A model generated the notes under the pieces. That model was given only the letters and a program-made list of their open reading frames with translations, made no database searches and was not told the DNA's origin. The translations under genes were made by a program, and so were the position numbers. Below, piece by piece: positions 1 through 12,100 of a stretch of DNA of 64,000 nucleotides. Position 1 is the stretch's first letter. Every line of letters begins with the position of its first letter. Source of the stretch: Euonymus europaeus (taxonomy: Eukaryota > Streptophyta > Magnoliopsida > Celastrales > Celastraceae); assembly GCA_963580455.1 (NCBI GenBank), contig OY756970.1, positions 7,006,001-7,070,000 of the forward strand, written 5' to 3'.

Positions 1-7
1 GTGAGTT

Positions 8-35
8 GAGCAACTTCGGACTATCAAAGTTGCTC
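8..35. other. Inverted repeat (9-bp arms, 10-base spacer), present in most monomers
   Basis: GAGCAACTT at 8-16 is the exact reverse complement of AAGTTGCTC at 27-35. The spacer CGGACTATCA could give one more G-C pair. The same dyad recurs about every 160 bp, exactly or with one mismatch in variant monomers. It could extrude as a hairpin or cruciform, or give a protein a two-fold symmetric site. No function can be read from sequence alone. This copy is only the first of hundreds. Confidence 0.9.
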
Positions 36-36
36 G

Positions 37-44
37 GTGTACAC
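37..44. other. 8-bp palindrome GTGTACAC, 1 base after the dyad
   Basis: GTGTACAC is its own reverse complement and follows the right arm of the inverted repeat after one base. Most monomers keep it. Variants are GTGCACAC (for example in the monomer at 641), GTGTACAA or GTGTACAG, and GTGTAAAC. Together with the dyad it makes a symmetric patch of about 37 bp in each monomer. Confidence 0.85.
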
Positions 45-640
45 TTTTTATTGTTCTTCTATGTCAAATTTTACGAGTATATGTTTCCTAGATTATTTCG
101 ATTGCCAAAACCCCAACTTTCTATGACAAAAGGACAAAACCGTTTAAAGCTCCTCCATAGAGTGAGTTGAGCAACTTCGGACTATCAAAGTTGCTCCGTG
201 TACACTTTTTATTGTTCTTCTATGTCAAATTTTACGAGTATATGCTTCCTAGATTATTTCGATGCCAAAACTCCAACTTTCTTATGACAAATGGACAAAA
301 CCGTTAAAAGCTACTTTATAGTGTGAGTTGAGGAATTCCGGACCATCAAAGTTGCTCGGTGTACACTTTTTATTGTTCTTCTAAGTCAAATTTTACGAGT
401 ATATGTCTCCTAGATTATTTCGATGCCAATACCCCAACTTTCTATGACAAATGGACAAAACCGTTTAAACATCCTCCATAGAGATAGTTGAGGAACTTCG
501 AATCATCAAAGTTGCTCGGTGTACACTTTTAATTGTTCTTCTAAGTCAAATTTTACGAGTATATGTTTCCTAGATTATTTCGATGCCAAAACCCCAACTT
601 TCTATGACAAATGGACAAAACCGTTTAAAGCTCCTCCATA

Positions 641-3524
641 GAGTGAGTTGAGCAACTTCGGACTATCAAAGTTGCTCGGTGCACACTTTTTATTTTTCTT
701 CTTTGTCAAATTTTACGAGTATATGTCTCCTAGATTATTTCGATGCCAAAACCCCAACTTTATAAGACAAATGGACAAAAACGTTAAAACATCCTCCATA
801 GACATAGTTGAGGAACTTCGAATCATCAAAGTTGCTCGGTGTACACTTTTTATTGTTCTTCTAAATCAAATTTTACGAGTCTATGTTTCCTAGATTATTT
901 TGATGCCAAAACCCCAACTTTCTTTGACAAATGGACGAAACCGTTTAAAGCTCCTCCATAGAGTGAGTTGAGCAGCTTCGGACTATCAAAGTTGCTCGGT
1001 GTACAATTTTAATTGTTCTTCTATGTCAAATTTTACGAGTATAAGCTTCCGACGTTATTTCGATGCTAAAACACCAACTTTCTATGACAAATGGACAAAA
1101 CCGTTTAAAGCTCCTCCATAGAGTGAGTTGAGCAACTTCGGACTATCAAAGTTGCTCGGTGTACAATTTTAATTTGTCTTCTATATCGAATTTTACGAGT
1201 ATAAGCTTCCGACGTTATTTCGATGCTAAAACCCCAACTTTCTATGACAAATGGACAAAACCGTTTAAAGCCTCTCCATAGAGTGAGTTGAGCAACTTCG
1301 GACTATCAAAGTTGCTCCGTATACACTTTTTATTGTTCTTCTATGTCAAATTTTACGAGTATAAGCTTCCTAGATTGTTTCGATGCCAAAACCCCAACTT
1401 TCTTATGACAAATGGACAAAACCTTTAAAAGCTACTTCATAGTGAGAGTTGAGCAATTCCGGACCATCAAAGTTGCTCGGTGTACACTTTTTATTGTTCT
1501 TCTAAGTCAAATTTTACGAGTATATGTTTCCTAGATTATTTCGATGCCAAAACCCCAACTTTCTATGACAAATGGACAAAACCATTTAAACCTCCTCCAT
1601 AGAGTGAGTTGAGCAACTTCGGACTATCAAAGTTGCTCGGTGTACACTTTTTATTGTTCTTCTATGTCAAATTTTACGACTATAAGCTTCCTAGATTATT
1701 TCGATGACAAAACCCCAACTTTCTATTACAAATGGACAAAACCGTTTAAAGCTCCTCCATAGAGTGAGTTGAGCAACTTCGGACTATCAAAGTTGCTCGG
1801 TGTACACTTTTTATTGTTCTTCTATGTCAAATTTTACGAGTATAAGCTTCCTAGATTATTTCGATGCCAAAACCCCAACTTTCCTATGACAAATGGACAA
1901 AACCATTTATAGCTCCTCCATAGAGTGAGTTGAGCAACTTCAAACTATCAAAGTTCCTCGGTGTACACTTTTTATTGTTCTTCTATGTCAAATTTTACGA
2001 GTATAAGCCTCCTAGATTATTTCGATGCCAAAACCTCAACTTTCCTATGACAAATGGAGAAACTCATTTAAAGCTCCTCCATAGAGTGAGTTGAGCAACT
2101 TCGGACTATCGAAGTTGCTCGGTGTACACTTTTTATTATTCTTCTATGTCAAATTTTATGAGTATATGCTTCCTAGATTATTTCGATGCTAAAACCCCAA
2201 TTTTCTATGACAAATGGACAAAACCGTTTAAAGCTCCTCCATAGAGTGAGTTGAGCAACTTCGGACTATCAAAGTTGCTCGGTGTACACTTTTTATTGTT
2301 CTTCTATGTTAAATTTTACGAGTATAAGCTTCCTAGATTATTTCGATGCCAAAACTCCAACTTTCTTATGACAAATGGACAAAACCTTTAAAAGCTACTT
2401 CATAGTGTGAGTTGAGGAATTCCGGACCATCAAAGTTGCTCGGTGTATACTTTTTATTGTTCTTCTAAGTCAAATTTTACGACTATATGTCTCCTAGATT
2501 ATTTCGATGCCAAAACCCCAACTTTCTATGACAAATGGACAAAACCGTTTAAACATCCTCCATAGAGATAGTTGAGGAACTTCGAATCATCAAAGTTGCT
2601 CGGTGTACACTTTTAATTGTTCTTCTAAGTCAAATTTTACGAGTATATGTTTCCTAGATTATTTCGAAGCCAAAACCCCAACTTTCTATGACAAATGGAC
2701 AAAACCGTTTAAAGCTCCTCCATAGAGTGAGTTGAGCAACTTCGGACTATCAAAGTTGCTCGGTGCACACTTTTTATTGTTCTTCTTTGTCAAATTTTAC
2801 GAGTATATGTCTCCTAGATTATTTCGATGACAAAACCCCAACTTTATAAGACAAATGGACAAAAACGTTAAAACATCCTCCATAGACATAGTTGAGGAAC
2901 TTCGAATCATCAAAGTTGCTCGGTGTACACTTTTTATTGTTCTTCTAAGTCAAATTTTACGAGTATATGTTTCCTAGATTATTTCGATGCCAAAACTCCA
3001 ACTTTCATATGACAAATGGACAAAACCATTAAAAGCTATTTCATAGTGTGAGTTGAGGAATTCCCGACCATCAAAGTTGCTCGGTGTACACTTTTTATTG
3101 TTCTTCTAAGTCAAATTTTACGAGTATATGTCTCCTAGATTATATCGATGCCAAAACCCCAACTTTCTATGACAAATGGACAAAACCGTTTAAAGCTCCT
3201 CCATAGAGTGAGTTGAGCAACTTCTGACTATCAAAGTTGCTCGGTATACAATTTTTATTGTTCTTCTATGTCAAATTTTACGAGTATATGTTTCCTAGAT
3301 TATTTCGATGCCAAAACCCCAACTTTCTATGACAAATGGACAAAACCGTTTAAAGCTCCTCCATAGAGTGAGTTGAGCAACTTCGGACTATCAAAATTGC
3401 TCGGTGTACACTTTTTATTGTTCTTATATGTCAAATTTTACGAGTATACGTTTCCTAGATTATTTCGATGCCGAAACCCAAATTTCTATGACGAATGGAC
3501 AAAACCGTTTAAAGCTCCTCCATA
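641..3524 (+). repeat. 18-monomer higher-order unit, copy 1 (2884 bp)
   Basis: Variants from 641 to about 2986 reappear in the same order at 3525 to about 5870 with a constant shift of 2884 bp. Examples are the 2093 and 4977 extended dyads and the GTGCACAC monomers near 2762 and 5646. The final part (about 2990-3524) is kept differently in the second copy. Confidence 0.85.
2093..2120. other. Extended 11-bp inverted repeat variant (6-base spacer)
   Basis: One A-to-G change turns the usual TATCAAAG into TATCGAAG. The arms become GAGCAACTTCG (2093-2103) and CGAAGTTGCTC (2110-2120), a perfect 11-bp stem with a GACTAT spacer. The same form is at 4977-5004, 17792-17819, 31475-31502, 42163-42190 and 49972-49999. 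Several of these are duplicate copies of one another. At about 9622 and 13787 the left arm reads GATCAACTTCG, which costs one pair. Confidence 0.9.
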
Positions 3525-6407
3525 GAGTGAGTTGAGCAACTTCGGACTATCAAAGTTGCTCGATGCACACTTTTTATTTTTCTTCTTTGTCAAATTTTAC
3601 GAGTATATGTCTCCTAGATTATTTCGATGCCAAAACCCCAACTTTATAAGACAAATGGACAAAAACGTTAAAACATCCTCCATAGACATAGTTGAGGAAC
3701 TTCGAATCATCAAACTTGCTCGGTGTACACTTTTTATTGTTCTTCTAAATCAAATTTTACGAGTCTATGTTTCCTAGATTATTTTGATGCCAAAACCCCA
3801 ACTTTCTTTGACAAATGGACGAAACCGTTTAAAGCTCCTCCATAGAGTGAGTTGAGCAGCTTCGGACTATCAAAGTTGCTCGGTGTACAATTTTAATTGT
3901 TCTTCTATGTCAAATTTTACAAGTATAAGCTTCCGACGTTATTTCGATGCTAAAACACCAACTTTCTATGACAAATGGACAAAACCGTTTAAAGCTCCTC
4001 CATAGAGTGAGTTGAGCAACTTCGGACTATCAAAGTTGCTCGGTGTACAATTTTAATTTGTCTTCTATATCGAATTTTACGAGTATAAGCTTCCGACGTT
4101 ATTTCGATGCTAAAACCCCAACTTTTCATGACAAATGGACAAAACCGTTTAAAGCCTCTCCATAGAGTGAGTTGAGCAACTTCGGACTATCAAAGTTGCT
4201 CCGTATACACTTTTTATTGTTCTTCTATGTCAAATTTTACGAGTATAAGCTTCCTAGATTGTTTCGATGCCAAAACCCCAACTTTCTTATGACAAATGGA
4301 CAAAACCTTTAAAAGCTACTTCATAGTGAGAGTTGAGCAATTCCGGACCATCAAAGTTGCTCGGTGTACACTTTTTATTGTTCTTCTAAGTCAAATTTTA
4401 CGAGTATATGTTTCCTAGATTATTTCGATGCCAAAACCCCAACTTTCTATGACAAATGGACAAAACCATTTAAACCTCCTCCATAGAGTGAGTTGAGCAA
4501 CTTCGGACTATCAAAGTTGCTCGGTGTACACTTTTTATTGTTCTTCTATGTCAAATTTTACGACTATAAGCTTCCTAGATTATTTCGATGACAAAACCCC
4601 AACTTTCTATTACAAATGGACAAAACCGTTTAAAGCTCCTCCATAGAGTGAGTTGAGCAACTTCGGACTATCAAAGTTGCTCGGTGTACACTTTTTATTG
4701 TTCTTCTATGTCAAATTTTACGAGTATAAGCTTCCTAGATTATTTCGATGCCAAAACCCCAACTTTCCTATGACAAATGGACAAAACCATTTATAGCTCC
4801 TCCATAGAGTGAGTTGAGCAACTTCAAACTATCAAAGTTCCTCGGTGTACACTTTTTATTGTTCTTCTATGTCAAATTTTACGAGTATAAGCCTCCTAGA
4901 TTATTTCGATGCCAAAACCTCAACTTTCCTATGACAAATGGAGAAACTCATTTAAAGCTCCTCCATAGAGTGAGTTGAGCAACTTCGGACTATCGAAGTT
5001 GCTCGGTGTACACTTTTTATTATTCTTCTATGTCAAATTTTATGAGTATATGCTTCCTAGATTATTTCGATGCTAAAACCCCAATTTTCTATGACAAATG
5101 GACAAAACCGTTTAAAGCTCCTCCATAGAGTGAGTTGAGCAACTTCGGACTATCAAAGTTGCTCGGTGTACACTTTTTATTGTTCTTCTATGTTAAATTT
5201 TACGAGTATAAGCTTCCTAGATTATTTCGATGCCAAAACTCCAACTTTCTTATGACAAATGGACAAAACCTTTAAAAGCTACTTCATAGTGTGAGTTGAG
5301 GAATTCCGGACCATCAAAGTTGCTCGGTGTATACTTTTTATTGTTCTTCTAAGTCAAATTTTACGACTATATGTCTCCTAGATTATTTCGATGCCAAAAC
5401 CCCAACTTTCTATGACAAATGGACAAAACCGTTTAAACATCCTCCATAGAGATAGTTGAGGAACTTCGAATCATCAAAGTTGCTCGGTGTACACTTTTAA
5501 TTGTTCTTCTAAGTCAAATTTTACGAGTATATGTTTCCTAGATTATTTCGAAGCCAAAACCCCAACTTTCTATGACAAATGGACAAAACCGTTTAAAGCT
5601 CCTCCATAGAGTGAGTTGAGCGACTTCGGACTATCAAAGTTGCTCGGTGCACACTTTTTATTGTTCTTCTTTGTCAAATTTTACGAGTATATGTCTCCTA
5701 GATTATTTCGATGACAAAACCCCAACTTTATAAGACAAATGGACAAAAACGTTAAAACATCCTCCATAGACATAGTTGAGGAACTTCGAATCATCAAAGT
5801 TGCTCGGTGTACACTTTTTATTGTTCTTCTAAGTCAAATTTTACGAGTATATGTTTCCTAGATTATTTCGATGACAAAACCCCAACTTTCTATGACAAAT
5901 GGACAAAACCGTTTAAAGCTCCTCCATAGAGTGAGTTGAGCAACTTCGGACTATCAAAATTGCTCGGTGTACACTTTTTATTGTTCTTATATGTCAAATT
6001 TTACGAGTATACGTTTCCTAGATTATTTCGATGCCGAAACCCAAATTTCTATGACGAATGGACAAAACCGTTTAAAGCTCCTCCATAGAGTGAGTTGAGC
6101 AACTTCGGACTATCAAAGTTGCTCGGTGCACACTTTTTATTTTTCTTCTTTGTCAAATTTTACGAGTATATGTCTCCTAGATTATTTCGATGCCAAAACC
6201 CCAACTTTATAAGACAAATGGACAAAAACGTTTAAAGCTCCTCCATAGAGTGAGTTGAGCAACTTCTGACTATCAAAGTTGCTCGGTATACAATTTTTAT
6301 TGTTCTTCTATGTCAAATTTTACGAGTATATGTTTCCTAGATTATTTCGATGCCAAAACCCCAACTTTCTATGACAAATGGACAAAACCGTTTAAAGCTC
6401 CTCCATA
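3525..6407 (+). repeat. 18-monomer higher-order unit, copy 2 (rearranged at its 3' end)
   Basis: This copy follows copy 1 directly and matches it to about 5870. Beyond that, two monomers present in copy 1 (about 2990-3310) are missing, and the shift to the following sequence falls to 2563 bp. A chimeric monomer at 6088-6247 then leads back to an earlier part of the unit. The pattern fits unequal exchange after the duplication. Confidence 0.75.
6088..6247 (+). repeat. Chimeric monomer at a rearrangement junction
   Basis: Its first part matches the monomer at 3525 (GTGCACAC, TTTTTCTTCTTTG, TTTATAAGAC, AAAAACG). Its end switches to TTTAAAGCTC and is followed by a copy of about 3185-3650 (marker ACTTCTGACTATC at 3220 and 6262, shift 3042). 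In other monomers of this subtype AAAAACG is followed by TTAAAACATCC. The switch lies near 6229-6232. Confidence 0.7.
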
Positions 6408-7610
6408 GAGTGAGTTGAGCAACTTCGGACTATCAAAATTGCTCGGTGTACACTTTTTATTGTTCTTATATGTCAAATTTTACGAGTATACGTTTCCTAG
6501 ATTATTTCGATGCCGAAACCCAAATTTCTATGACGAATGGACAAAACCGTTTAAAGCTCCTCCATAGAGTGAGTTGAGCAACTTCGGACTATCAAAGTTG
6601 CTCGGTGCACACTTTTTATTTTTCTTCTTTGTCAAATTTTACGAGTATATGTCTCCTAGATTATTTCGATGCCAAAACCCCAACTTTATAAGACAAATGG
6701 ACAAAAACGTTAAAACATCCTCCATAGAGATAGTTGAGGAACTTCGAATCATCAAAGTTGCTCGGTGTACAATTTTTATTGTTTTTCTAAGTCAAATTTT
6801 ACGAGTATATGTTTCCTAGATTATTTTAATGCCAAAACCCTAACTCTCTTTGACAAATGGACGAAACCGTTTAAAGCTCCTCCATAGAGTGAGTTGAGCA
6901 ACTTCGGACTATCAAAGTTGCTCCGTGTACACTTTTTATTGTTCTTCTATATCAAATTTTATGAATATAAGCTTCCTAGATTATTTCAATACGAAAACAC
7001 CAACTTTATAAGACAAATGGACAAAAAGGTTAAAAGATCCTCCATAGAGATTGTTGAGGAACTTCGAATCATCAAAGTTCCTCGGTGTACACTTTTTATT
7101 GTTCTTCTATGTCAAATTTTACGAGTATAAGCCTCTTAGATTATTTCGATGCCAAAACCTCAACTTTCCTATGACAAATGGAGAAACCCATTTAAAGATC
7201 CTCCATAGAGTGAGTTGAGCAACTTCGGACTATCAAAGTTGCTCGGTGTACAATTTTAATTGTTCTTCTATGTCAAATTTTACGAGTATAAGCTTCCTAC
7301 GTTATTTCAATGCTAAAACACCAACTTTCTATGACAAAAGGATAAAACCGTTTAAAGCTCCTCCATAGAGTGAATTGAGCAACTTCGGACTATCAAAGTT
7401 GCTCCGTGTACACTTTTTATTGTTCTTCTATGTCAAATTTTACGAGTATATGCTTCCTAGATTATTTCGATGCCAAAACTCCAACTTTCTTATGACAAAT
7501 GGACAAAACCGTTAAAAGCTATTTTATAGTGTGAGTTGAGGAATTCCGGACCATCAAAGTTGCTCGGTGTACACTTTTTATTGTTCTTCTAAGTCAAATT
7601 TTACGAGTAT
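6232..7610 (+). repeat. Block of about 9 monomers, copied at about 10879-12257 and 15044-16422
   Basis: The shift to the second copy is 4647 bp. Shared markers include ACTTCTGACTATC, CCGAAACCCAAATTTC and the paired-change dyad at 7056 (11703 in the second copy). The match ends near 7610, where GAGTATATGTTTCC replaces GAGTATATGTCTCC. The third copy exists because the 9131-13295 unit is itself duplicated. Confidence 0.75.
7056..7083. other. Inverted repeat variant with paired changes on both arms
   Basis: Here the left arm is GAGGAACTT (7056-7064) and the right arm is AAGTTCCTC (7075-7083). Relative to the common GAGCAACTT / AAGTTGCTC form, the C-to-G change on the left is matched by G-to-C on the right, so pairing is kept. 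The same pair of changes appears near 7858, 11703, 15868, 27194, 28314, 31314, 54137, 57667 and 63760. The half-changed form GAGGAACTT / AAGTTGCTC is also common, for example near 491. Confidence 0.88.
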
Positions 7611-8169
7611 ATGTTTCCTAGATTATTTTAATGCGAAAACCCCAACTCTCTTTGACAAATGGACGAAACCGTTTAAAGCTCTTCCATAGAGTGAGTTGAG
7701 CAACTTCGGACTATCAAAGTTGCTCCGTGTACACTTTTTATTGTTCTTCTACGTTAAATTTTATGAGTATAAGCTTCCTAGATTATTTCGATACGAAAAC
7801 ACCAACTTTATTAGACAAATGGACAAAAAGGTTAAAAGATCCTCCATAGAGATTGCTGAGGAACTTCGAATCATCAAAGTTCCTCGGTGTACACTTTTTA
7901 TTGTTCTTCTATGTCAAATTTTACGAGTATAAGCCTCTTAGATTATTTCGATGCCAAAACCTCAACTTTCCTATGACAAATGGAGAAACCCATTTAAAGC
8001 TCCTCCATAGAATGAGTTGAGCAACTTCGGACTATCAAAGTTGCTCGGTGTACAATTTTAATTGTTCTTCTATGTCAAATTTTATGAGTATAAGCTTCCG
8101 ACGTTATTTCGATGCTAAAACCCCAACTTTCTATGACAAATGGACAAAACCGTTTAAAGGTCCTCCATA
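7611..8169 (+). repeat. Ordinary monomers between named blocks
   Basis: About three and a half monomers with no long duplicate seen elsewhere. They include one with the paired-change dyad near 7858 and one ending TGGAGAAACCC. Nothing but satellite is present. Confidence 0.7.
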
Positions 8170-8329
8170 GAGTGAGTTGAGCAACTTCGGACTATCAAAG
8201 TTGCTCGGTGTACACTTTTTATTGTTCTTCTATGTCAAATTTTACGAGTATATGTTTCCTAGATTATTTCAATGCCAAAACCCCAACTTTCTATGACAAA
8301 AGGACAAAACCGTTTAAAGCTCCTCCATA
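8170..8329 (+). repeat. Representative 160-bp monomer
   Basis: This copy is close to the consensus and is given as a reference unit. Relative positions: 1-10 GAGTGAGTTG; 10-37 the inverted repeat; 39-46 GTGTACAC; 47-62 T-rich; 67-76 CAAATTTTAC; 81-90 the ATATGTTTCC or ATAAGCTTCC variant box; 91-104 TAGATTATTTCGAT (AAT here); 105-125 the main subtype box (GCCAAAACCCC in this copy); 126-140 ATGACAAATGGACAA (AAGG here); 151-160 CTCCTCCATA. A hand count of the consensus gives about 37% G+C and five CpG sites. Its differences from the majority form are single bases. Confidence 0.9.
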
Positions 8330-9130
8330 GAGTGAGTTGAGCAACTTCGGACTATCAAAGTTGCTCCGTGTACACTTTTTATTGTTCTTCTATGTCAAAT
8401 TTTACGAGTATATGCTTCCTAGATTATTTCGATGCCAAAACTCCAACTTTCTTATGACAAATGGACAAAACCGTTAAAAGCTACTTTATAGTGTGAGTTG
8501 AGGAATTCCGGACCATCAAAGTTGCTCGGTGTACACTTTTTATTGTTCTTCTAAGTCAAATTTTACGAGTATATGTCTCCTAGATTATTTCGATGCCAAT
8601 ACCCCAACTTTCTATGACAAATGGACAAAACCGTTTAAACATCCTCCATAGAGATAGTTGAGGAACTTCGAATCATCAAAGTTGCTCGGTGTACACTTTT
8701 AATTGTTCTTCTAAGTCAAATTTTACGAGTATATGTTTCCTAGATTATTTCGATGCCAAAACCCCAACTTTCTATGACAAATGGACAAAACCGTTTAAAG
8801 CTCCTCCATAGAGTGAGTTGAGCAACTTTGGACTATCAAAGTTGCTCGGTGCACACTTTTTATTGTTCTTCTATGTCAAATTTTACGAGTATATGTCTCC
8901 TAGATTATTTCGATGCCAAAACCCCAACTTTATAAGACAAATGGACAAAAACGTTAAAACATCCTCCATAGACATAGTTGAGGAACTTCGAATCATCAAA
9001 GTTGCTCGGTGTACACTTTTTATTGTTCTTCTAAATCAAATTTTACGAGTCTATGTTTCCTAGATTATTTTGATGCCAAAACCCCAACTTTCTTTGACAA
9101 ATGGACGAAACCGTTTAAAGCTCCTCCATA

Positions 9131-12100
9131 GAGTGAGTTGAGCAACTTCGGACTATCAAAGTTGCTCGGTGTACAATTTTAATTTGTCTTCTATATCGAA
9201 TTTTACGAGTATAAGCTTCCGACGTTATTTCGATGCTAAAACCCCAACTTTCTATGACAAATGGACAAAACCGTTTAAAGCCCCTCCATAGAGTGAGTTG
9301 AGCAACTTCGGACTATCAAAGTTGCTCGGTGTACACTTTTTATTGTTCTTCTATGTCAAATTTTACGAGTATAAGCTTCCTAGATTATTTCGATGCCAAA
9401 ACCCCAACTTTCCTATGACAAATGGACAAAACCATTTATAGCTCCTCCATAGAGTGAGTTGAGCAACTTCAAACTATCAAAGTTCCTCGGTGTACACTTT
9501 TTATTGTTCTTCTATGTCAAATTTTACGAGTATAAGCCTCCTAGATTATTTCGATGCCAAAACCTCAACTTTCCTATGACAAATGGAGAAACTCATTTAA
9601 AGATCCTCCATAGAGTGAGTTGATCAACTTCGGACTATCGAAGTTGCTCGGTGTACACTTTTTATTATTCTTCTATGTCAAATTTTATGAGTATAAGCTT
9701 CCTAGATTATTTCGATGCTAAAACCCCAATTTTCTATGACAAATGGACAAAACCGTTAAAACTCCTCCATAGAGTGAGTTGAGCAACTTCGGACTATCAA
9801 AGTTGCTCGGTGTACACTTTTTATTGTTCTTCTATGTTAAATTTTACGAGTATAAGCTTCCTAGATTATTTCGATGCCAAAACTCCAACTTTCTTTTGAC
9901 AAATGGACAAAACCTTTAAAAGCTACTTCATAGTGTGAGTTGAGGAATTCCGGACCATCAAAGTTGCTCGGTGTATACTTTTTATTGTTCTTCTAAGTCA
10001 AATTTTACGAGTATATGTCTCCTAGATTATTTCGATGCCAAAACCCCAACTTTCTAAGACAAATGGACAAAACCGTTTAAACATCCTCCATAGAGGTAGT
10101 TGAGGAACTTCGAATCATCAAAGTTGCTCGGTGTACACTTTTAATTGTTCTTCTAAGTCAAATTTTACGAGTATATGTTTCCTAGATTATTTGGAAGCCA
10201 AAACCCCAACTTTCTATGACAAATGGACAAAACCGTTTAAAGCTCCTCCATAGAGTGAGTTGAGCAACTTCGGACTATCAAAGTTTCCCGGTGTACACTT
10301 TTTATTGTTCTTCTTTGTCAAATTTTACGAGTATATGTCTCCTAGATTATTTCGATGACAAAACCCCAACTTTATAAGACAAATGGACAAAAACGTTAAA
10401 ACATCCTCCATAGACATAGTTGAGGAACTTCGAATCATCAAAGTTGCTCGGTGTACACTTTTTATTGTTCTTCTAAGTCAAATTTTACGAGTATATGTTT
10501 CCTAGATTATTTCGATGACAAAACCCCAACTTTATAAGACAAATGGACAAAAACGTTAAAACATCCTCCATAGACATAGTTGAGGAACTTCGAGTCATCA
10601 AAGTTGCTCGGTGTACACTTTTTATTGTTCTTCTAAGTCAAATTTTACGAGTATATGTTTCCTAGATTATTTCGATGCCAAAACTCCAACTTTCATATGA
10701 CAAATGGACAAAACCATTAAAAGCTATTTCATAGTGTGAGTTGAGGAATTCCCGACCATCAAAGTTGCTCGGTGTACACTTTTTATTGTTTGTTCTAAGT
10801 CAAATTTTACGAGTATATGTCTCCTAGATTATTTCGATGCCAAAACCCCAACTTTCTATGACAAATGGACAAAACCGTTTAAAGCTCCTCCATAGAGTGA
10901 GTTGAGCAACTTCTGACTATCAAAGTTGCTCGGTATAAAATTTTTATTGTTCTTCTATGTCAAATTTTACGAGTATATGTTTCCTAGATTATTTCGATGC
11001 CAAAACCCCAACTTTCTATGACAAATGGACAAAACCGTTTAAAGCTCCTCCATAGAGTGAGTTGAGCAACTTCGGACTATCAAAATTGCTCGGTGTACAC
11101 TTTTTATTGTTCTTATATGTCAAATTTTACGAGTATACGTTTCCTAGATTATTTCGATGCCGAAACCCAAATTTCTATGACAAATGGACAAAACCGTTTA
11201 AAGCTCCTCCATAGAGTGAGTTGAGCAACTTCGGACTATCAAAGTTGCTCGGTGCACACTTTTTATTTTTCTTCTTTGTCAAATTTTACGAGTATATGTC
11301 TCCTAGATTATTTCGATGCCAAAACCCCAACTTTATAAGACAAATGGACAAAAACGTTAAAACATCCTCCATAGAGATAGTTGAGGAACTTCGAATCATC
11401 AAAGTTGCTCGGTGTACAATTTTTATTGTTTTTCTAAGTCAAATTTTACGAGTATATGTTTCCTAGATTATTTTAATGCCAAAACCCTAACTCTCTTTGA
11501 CAAATGGACGAAACCGTTTAAAGCTCCTCCATAGAGTGAGTTGAGCAACTTCGGACTATCAAAGTTGCTCCGTGTACACTTTTTATTGTTCTTCTATATC
11601 AAATTTTATGAATATAAGCTTCCTAGATTATTTCGATACGAAAACACCAACTTTATAAGAGAAATGGACAAAAAGGTTAAAAGATCCTCCATAGAGATTG
11701 TTGAGGAACTTCGAATCATCAAAGTTCCTCGGTGTACACTTTTTATTGTTCTTCTATGTCAAATTTTACGAGTATAAGCCTCTTAGATTATTTCGATGCC
11801 AAAACCTCAACTTTCCTATGACAAATGGAGAAACCCATTTAAAGATCCTCCATAGAGTGAGTTGAGCAACTTCGGACTATCAAAGTTGCTCGGTGTACAA
11901 TTTTAATTGTTCTTCTATGTCAAATTTTACGAGTATAAGCTTCCTACGTTATTTCAATGCTAAAACCCCAACTTTCTATGACAAAAGGATAAAACCGTTT
12001 AAAGCTCCTCCATAGAGTGAATTGAGCAACTTCGGACTATCAAAGTTGCTCCGTGTACACTTTTTATTGTTCTTCTATGTCAAATTTTACGAGTATATGC

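Larger units (their letters stand above)
1..963 (+). repeat. Block of 6 monomers, also present at about 8172-9130
   Basis: The monomer order and private variants match those at 8172-9130 with a shift of 8171, then 8170 bp. The one-base change in shift comes from an extra T in CGATTGCC near 92. Both copies contain the 161-bp monomer ending in GCTACTTTATA and then one with GGAATTCCGG. After this block the two copies part: the monomer at 961-1120 has no counterpart at 9131, which instead resembles 1121. Confidence 0.8.

Noticed and set aside
15..31. CENP-B box (NTTCGNNNNANNCGGGN) at CTTCGGACTATCAAAGT
   Set aside because: TTCG, A and the last G fit, but three of the four CGGG core bases do not, and the match is not improved in any subtype I saw.
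8..35. Rho-independent terminator hairpin
   Set aside because: The 9-bp arms are moderate in G+C and a T-run follows about 10 bases later, but the motif recurs every 160 bp in a gene-free eukaryotic-type satellite, so transcription termination is not a sensible reading.
310..330. GGAATTCC palindrome as a regulatory element
   Set aside because: It is confined to one monomer subtype and is broken to GCAATTCC in related monomers on the right side. It is useful as a marker and EcoRI site only.
648..893. 81-codon frame repeated at 3532, 6574, 8818, 11221 and elsewhere as a possible gene family
   Set aside because: It starts at TTG, has no upstream signals, spans one and a half satellite monomers and recurs wherever that dimer recurs.
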